Below, piece after piece: positions 60,099 to 64,000 of a DNA stretch of 64,000 nucleotides. The DNA comes from an uncultured bacterium (GTDB taxonomy: Bacteria; Planctomycetota; JAJSAM01; JAJVHW01). The stretch covers positions 186,001 to 250,000 of the forward strand of contig CALKVK010000031.1 of NCBI GenBank assembly GCA_937996235.1. The letters run 5' to 3'. The position numbers and the translations under genes are program-made. The notes below the pieces were generated by a model. That model was not told the origin of the DNA. It searched no databases and saw only the letters and a program-made list of their open reading frames with translations. Within the stretch, counting starts at the first letter, position 1, and every line of letters begins with the position of its first letter.

Positions 60099-62129
60099 TC
60101 AGTCCTCCTCGACGCGGTGCTTCGCGTACTCCGCCATCAGCTTCTGGGCCACCTGCCCTGGCACGATGTCGAGGTGGCTGAAGTGCAGCGAGTACGCCCC
60201 CTCGCCCGACGTCATCGAGCGCAGGTCGGTCGAGTAGGTCTGCACCTCCGACAGCGGGATCTGCGCGCGGATGACGACGTGGTCGTCGTGGGAGTCCATG
60301 CCGGTGATGCGCCCGCGGCGCGTGTTCAGGTCGCCCGAGATGTCGCCCATGTGCTTCGCGGGGACGTCGATCTCGACGTCCATGAGGGGCTCGAGCAGCG
60401 CGGGCTTCGCCGCCTCGAACGCGTTCCGGAACGCGCGTGAGCCGGCCATCTTGAACGCCGCCTCGGACGAGTCCACCGGGTGGCTCTTGCCGTCGTAGAC
60501 CTCCACGCACACGTCCACCACCGGGTAGCCCGCGATGACGCCCTTCTCGAGCGTCTCCCGCACCCCCTTCTCGATCGCCGGGAGGAAGTTCTTCGGGATC
60601 GAGCCGCCGACCGTCTTGTCGTGGAACTCGAAGCCGCTGCCGCGCTCCGTCGGCGCGATGCGCAGGTAGACCTCGCCGAACTGCCCGCGGCCGCCCGTCT
60701 GCTTCTTGTGCCGGTGGTGCCCCTCGGCCTTGCCGAGCACGGTCTCCTTGAGCGGCACGCGCGGGATGTGCGTCTCCATCTCGAGCTTGAAGCGCTGCTT
60801 GACGCGGCGCAGCACCGTGTCGAGGTGCAGGCTCGAGCGGCCGGAGATCACGAGCTCGTTGGTCTCGGCGTTGCGCTCGGAGTGGAAGCTCGGGTCCTCG
60901 TCGGCCATGCGCGCGAACGCGGCGTTGATCTTGTGCTCGTCGCCGCGCGCCTTCGAGACGACGGCGAGCTGCACCATGGAGCGGCGGAACGGCGGCGCCT
61001 CCACGACGACGTGTTCGCCCGGCGCGGAGACGGTCGCGCACAGGTGCAGGTCGTCCACCTTCGCGACGCAGAAGACGTCGCCGCAGCCGACGTCGTGCAC
61101 GGGCGCGAGGTCCTTGCCCTGGGGCCTCGTCGGGTGCGCGAGCTTGACGTTCGACTTCGTGGCCGAGTTCCAGACCACGCCGTCGGCGGGAAGGGTGCCG
61201 CGCAGCACGCGCAGGAACGCCTCCTTGCCGACGTGCACGTCGCTCGTGATCTTGAACACGGTCGCGACGAAGCCCGAGCCCTGGGCCAGGTCGATCGGGT
61301 CGCCCGCCTCGTTGCGGGCGACCACGCCGGTCGGACGCTCGGACGAGGGCGTGTGCAGCGCGAGGAAGTCGAGCACCTCGGGCAGCCCGACGCCGGTCAG
61401 GGCGGATGCGAAGAGCACCGGCACGACGGTCCCCGCGCGCATGGCCTTCGTCAGCGCGCGCGCCATCTCGTCGGGGGCGATCTCCTCGCCGCCGAGGTAG
61501 CGCTCGAGCAGCGAGTCGTCGGCCTCGACCACGGCCTCCATGAGCGCGCCGCGCGCCTCGTCGACGTCGCCGAAGAGCGGCGCTCCCCCCCCGCCGCCGA
61601 AGCACGGGACGACCGACTTGAAGTCGGGGCCCTTGCCGTCGGGCAGCACGAACGGGACGCACGCGTTCCCGCACAGCTTGCGGACGGCGGCGAGCGTCGC
61701 CTCGGGGTCGGCGTTCTCCGAGTCGAGCTTCGAGATCACGACGGCGCGCGCCTTCCCGAGCTTCGTCGCGGCGTCCCACATCCGTCGCGTGTTCACGCCC
61801 GGCCCCGTGATCCCGTTCACGAAGACCACGGCGGTGTCGCAGGCCCAGAGCCCGGCGATCGCCGCGCCGTTGAAGTCCGGATAGCCCGGGCAGTCCACGA
61901 GCTGCAGCTCGACGCCCTTCCAGGGCAGGTGGACGGGGGTCGCATCGATCGAGTGGCCGCTCTCGCGCTCGTCGGGCTGCCAGTCGCTGACCGTGTTGCC
62001 CTCGGTGACGCTGCCGGCCCGGCCCGTCACGCCGGCCCGGTGGAGCGCCTGCTCCACGAACGTCGTCTTGCCGGAGTCGCCGTGCCCCACGACGGCGACG
62101 TTGCGTAGAGAGCCCGAGCGGTCTGGCAT
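60099..62129 (-). CDS. EF-G-like translational GTPase (FusA2 type)
   Basis: 676 residues. G1 GHGDSGKTTF, G3 DCPGYPDF and G4 SKLD are the GTPase motifs. Domains II-V follow, with the domain IV stretch KQTGGRGQFGEVYLRI and YSLHFSHLDIVPG near the end. G1 (GHGDSGKT) and the overall divergence place it in the EF-G-like/EF-G paralogue group rather than canonical FusA; such proteins affect translocation or ribosome recycling under stress. It stands alone between strong hairpins. Start ATG 62129 has GGAGGACGC before it. Confidence 0.88.
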   Translation of the reverse strand: MPDRSGSLRNVAVVGHGDSGKTTFVEQALHRAGVTGRAGSVTEGNTVSDWQPDERESGHSIDATPVHLPWKGVELQLVDCPGYPDFNGAAIAGLWACDTAVVFVNGITGPGVNTRRMWDAATKLGKARAVVISKLDSENADPEATLAAVRKLCGNACVPFVLPDGKGPDFKSVVPCFGGGGGAPLFGDVDEARGALMEAVVEADDSLLERYLGGEEIAPDEMARALTKAMRAGTVVPVLFASALTGVGLPEVLDFLALHTPSSERPTGVVARNEAGDPIDLAQGSGFVATVFKITSDVHVGKEAFLRVLRGTLPADGVVWNSATKSNVKLAHPTRPQGKDLAPVHDVGCGDVFCVAKVDDLHLCATVSAPGEHVVVEAPPFRRSMVQLAVVSKARGDEHKINAAFARMADEDPSFHSERNAETNELVISGRSSLHLDTVLRRVKQRFKLEMETHIPRVPLKETVLGKAEGHHRHKKQTGGRGQFGEVYLRIAPTERGSGFEFHDKTVGGSIPKNFLPAIEKGVRETLEKGVIAGYPVVDVCVEVYDGKSHPVDSSEAAFKMAGSRAFRNAFEAAKPALLEPLMDVEIDVPAKHMGDISGDLNTRRGRITGMDSHDDHVVIRAQIPLSEVQTYSTDLRSMTSGEGAYSLHFSHLDIVPGQVAQKLMAEYAKHRVEED

Positions 62130-62542
62130 GCGTCCTCCGCACCCTGTGCGCGACGGACAGCCCGCCGCGACGAGCCGCACATGGTAGCGAGCACGGCGTG
62201 CGACGTCGCGCGTGGAGTCACACCTTCGGGCGCCTTCCGACGTGCGGGGCGGGCCCGGAATCGGAAGGGCCCGGCTCGTGGGAGCCGGGCCCTGGGCATC
62301 TGCCCCCGGGGCGGCCCGGGGAGTGGTCGGCCGCGTCGTGACGACCCCGTCCTGTTCCGGTCAGCCGCCTGCTCGGACGGCCCGCTGCACGCGCAGCGTC
62401 GTGGAGATCTCTCTCCACCCCCTAACGGACCTGTCGTTCTCCCTGGCTTGGTAAGGACCTTCGGTTGCCGGACGGGAGCCGGCTGTCACGGCGGACCACG
62501 TCCCCAGGCGCCCCGAGGCGCAAGGGAAGGACTGCGTGCGAT
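62130..62542. other. Gap between EF-G-like and OmpA-type genes with unexplained structure
   Basis: 413 bases without a gene. It contains the 11-base hairpin at 62267-62292 and a 7-base hairpin GTGGAGA/TCTCCAC at about 62392-62409. The purine/pyrimidine asymmetry of 62390-62460 is different from coding sequence. It may be a long 3' region of the OmpA-type gene, a leader of the EF-G-like gene, or hold a small RNA; I cannot assign a known RNA family. Confidence 0.4.
62267..62292 (-). terminator. Perfect 11-base hairpin upstream of the EF-G-like gene
   Basis: GGGCCCGGCTC and GAGCCGGGCCC pair with a 4-base loop. On the minus strand it is followed by TTCC. It would stop a transcript that comes from the OmpA-type gene or from a small RNA, 138 bases before the EF-G-like start. 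Confidence 0.6.
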
Positions 62543-63331
62543 CTAGCGGGCCATCGCCTCGGCGGCGTCGGCCGGCATCACGACGACGATCGCCACGCGA
62601 CGGTTCTTCGCGCGGTTCTCCTTCGTCGTGTTCGGGACGAGCGGCTCCTGCTCGCCGCGCGAGACGGCCTCGAGCCGCCCCGGCGCGACGCTCATCTCGG
62701 TCTCGAGGAAGCGCACCACCGCGAGCGCGCGCTCCTGGCCGAGGCGCCAGTTGTCGCCCCACTTCGCCTTCGTGCGCTTGAGCGGCTCGTTGTCGGTGTG
62801 CCCGACGATCCGGACGCTGAACGGCGCGAAGCGGCCGTTGATCTGGGGGGCGAGCTGACGGAGGAGCGACTTGCCCTCCTTCGTGAGCTCCGCCTCGCCC
62901 GAGGCGAACGTCACGTCGCTCGAGAGACGCATCTCGACGTTGCCGTCGTCGGTCGCGAACGCGGCGATGCCCTTGCCCTTCAGATCCTCGACGACGCGCG
63001 CCGCGGCCTCGCGGCGCGTGTCGACGGTCGGCTCGGATGCGGTCGGCTGCGAGTTCAGCGCATTCGCGTACTCGTTCGCGCGATCGGCGGCCGTGCGGGC
63101 CGCCTCGCGAGCCTCGGCCAGCTCGCGCTCGCGCTGTGCGAGCTGCGACTTCGTTGCCTCCTGCTGCGCTGCGAGATCGACGATCTGCTGCCGCGCCTCG
63201 TCGCGCTGCTGCACCACGTCGAGCGTCTCGCCGTGCAGCTCGTTGTACCGGGTCTCCCAGTCGTCGCTGGCGCAACCCGCCAGCACGACCGCTGCCACCA
63301 GACCCAACAGAGCGAGCGAACGACGAATCAT
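62543..63331 (-). CDS. OmpA-family lipoprotein
   Basis: 262 residues. Signal peptide with lipobox VLAGC (Cys20). A coiled-coil segment (about residues 40-90; DEARQQIVDLAAQQEATKSQ) is followed by an OmpA/MotB C-terminal domain: VRIVGHTDNEPLK and RALAVVRFLE, ending ENRAKNRRVAIVV with the peptidoglycan-binding Asp/Arg residues. It probably tethers the outer membrane to peptidoglycan like Pal. A sigma-70-like promoter lies upstream at 63470-63497. Confidence 0.9.
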   Translation of the reverse strand: MIRRSLALLGLVAAVVLAGCASDDWETRYNELHGETLDVVQQRDEARQQIVDLAAQQEATKSQLAQRERELAEAREAARTAADRANEYANALNSQPTASEPTVDTRREAAARVVEDLKGKGIAAFATDDGNVEMRLSSDVTFASGEAELTKEGKSLLRQLAPQINGRFAPFSVRIVGHTDNEPLKRTKAKWGDNWRLGQERALAVVRFLETEMSVAPGRLEAVSRGEQEPLVPNTTKENRAKNRRVAIVVVMPADAAEAMAR

Positions 63332-63469
63332 GACTGTCCTCCCGAGCGCACCCCGGAACCGGCCGGGCCCTCACCGGCGCCTCGACGGATCGCGCACCGA
63401 CGCGTCGTAGCGCGCACGGCAACCCTTCCGCGCGCCGCGCGACCGCCGGCGCCGATCGTGTGTCGCCCG

Positions 63470-63497
63470 AGTGTAGGGAGCGGCGGTCGCGGGTCAA
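63470..63497 (-). promoter_or_regulatory. Sigma-70-like promoter of the OmpA-type lipoprotein gene
   Basis: On the minus strand TTGACC (63497-63492), a 16-base spacer and TACACT (63475-63470) match -35 and -10 boxes well. The leader is about 130 bases. The remainder of 63332-63707 holds no gene I can support. Confidence 0.6.
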
Positions 63498-63707
63498 GTC
63501 AGAAACGCAATTTCTTGGGGCTGTTGTGCAATTCCTGCGCTACCGAGCGTGGTCCGGCGGCAGCCGCGAGTGGACGTACGGGGGGCGTCGAGGCGACGCG
63601 GAGGCGCAGGCGGGGCCGTCGGGACGCCACGGGCGGCGAGGGGCGGGCGACGGAGCCGGCGCGGCCGCGGAGGTGCGGCGCGCGGGAGGCGTGGCGGCAG
63701 CCGCGGC

Positions 63708-64000
63708 TCAGCGGCCGCCGAGCGCGGCGACGCGCTCGAGGTACCAGTCGAGCGCGGCCAGGCCGAACAGCATCTCGACGTAGCCGCCGACCGCGAGGTA
63801 CGGCCCGAACGGGATCTCGCGGCTGCCCTTGCGGACGCGCTGGACGAGGCCGACGACGGCGCCCAGGAACGCTGCGACGACCAGCGCGAGCAGGACGGCC
63901 GCCGGGCCGACGAATCCGCCGATCATCCCGAGGAACTTCACGTCGCCGAAGCCCATCGCCTCCTTGCCGAACACGCGCGTGCCGACGGCGCCGAGGCCCC
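63708..64000 (-). CDS. Prepilin peptidase, C-terminal part (cut by window edge)
   Basis: The visible 97 codons end at 63708; the start is beyond the window. EAMGFGDVKFLGMIGGFVGP contains the conserved Gly-x-Gly-Asp aspartate of A24 aspartyl prepilin peptidases, and membrane helices follow. The N-terminal methylase part and the first aspartate are not seen. It can process the type IV pilin, and perhaps the Flp pilin because no tadV gene is present in the Tad operon here. Confidence 0.88.
   Translation of the reverse strand, partial: GLGAVGTRVFGKEAMGFGDVKFLGMIGGFVGPAAVLLALVVAAFLGAVVGLVQRVRKGSREIPFGPYLAVGGYVEMLFGLAALDWYLERVAALGGR

Overview
This window is very GC-rich (roughly 70 % by eye), has tightly packed genes with many 4-base start/stop overlaps (ATGA, GTGA, TTGA), and encodes a diderm cell envelope (LolD/YbbA-type ABC genes, lipoprotein lipobox signals, OmpA-type lipoprotein, secretin). 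The mix of a Ser/Thr kinase, a VIT/VWA protein, a TMTC-like TPR glycosyltransferase, both Tad and type IVa pili, and a UGA-recoding selenium trait fits a Planctomycetota-like bacterium best. Myxococcota or Acidobacteriota cannot be excluded. The identification is inference only: no rRNA or marker set is present.

Layout. 1-7.2 kb: end of a Ser/Thr kinase gene, a ybbP/ybbA ABC pair divergent from a tesA-like esterase (the classical tesA-ybbAP arrangement), a Crp/Fnr regulator and small genes. 7.2-10.6 kb: an overlapping purE-purK-sbtA-sbtB operon that joins a bicarbonate-consuming purine step to a bicarbonate transporter, divergent from a small winged-helix regulator with an operator-like dyad. 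11.2-17.7 kb: an apparent genomic island ending at a tRNA-Cys gene. It holds an integrase C-terminal remnant, a cassette of tiny overlapping unknown genes with an in-frame amber codon, two tandem proline-rich mini-proteins, a DUF457-type membrane protein, a winged-helix protein with GDKVS repeats and an Abi-alpha/DUF4393-like protein.

18-26.5 kb: a 32-residue basic protein, an ExbD-like protein, an ABC-2 exporter with a His/Asp-rich loop, zinc-ribbon membrane proteins, a trypsin-like protease, and a thioredoxin-fold protein whose active site is recoded to Sec-Gly-Ile-Cys by an in-frame UGA followed by a perfect bacterial SECIS-like hairpin. 26-37.6 kb: lgt, then a complete Tad (Flp) pilus operon read on the minus strand (secretin, Flp pilin, TadE, CpaB, TadG-like, TadZ, TadA, TadB, TadC, TPR lipoprotein). 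38-40.7 kb: tRNA-Leu(TAA), an unknown 450-residue gene, and selD, which itself contains an in-frame UGA at the catalytic Cys position. 40.7-48.3 kb: GAF/GGDEF-like protein, serS, tatD, moxR and a VIT/VWA protein. 48.3-54.7 kb: glycan genes including gmd. 54.8-60 kb: type IVa pilus genes (pilin, pilC, pilB, pilT). 60-64 kb: an EF-G-like GTPase, an OmpA-type lipoprotein and the C-terminal end of a prepilin peptidase that could serve one or both pilus systems.

The strongest unusual signal is selenium use: two independent UGA-recoded redox genes, the selenoprotein SelD and the secreted UxxC thioredoxin-like protein, lie 16 kb apart. The tRNA-Cys island is the main accessory region.
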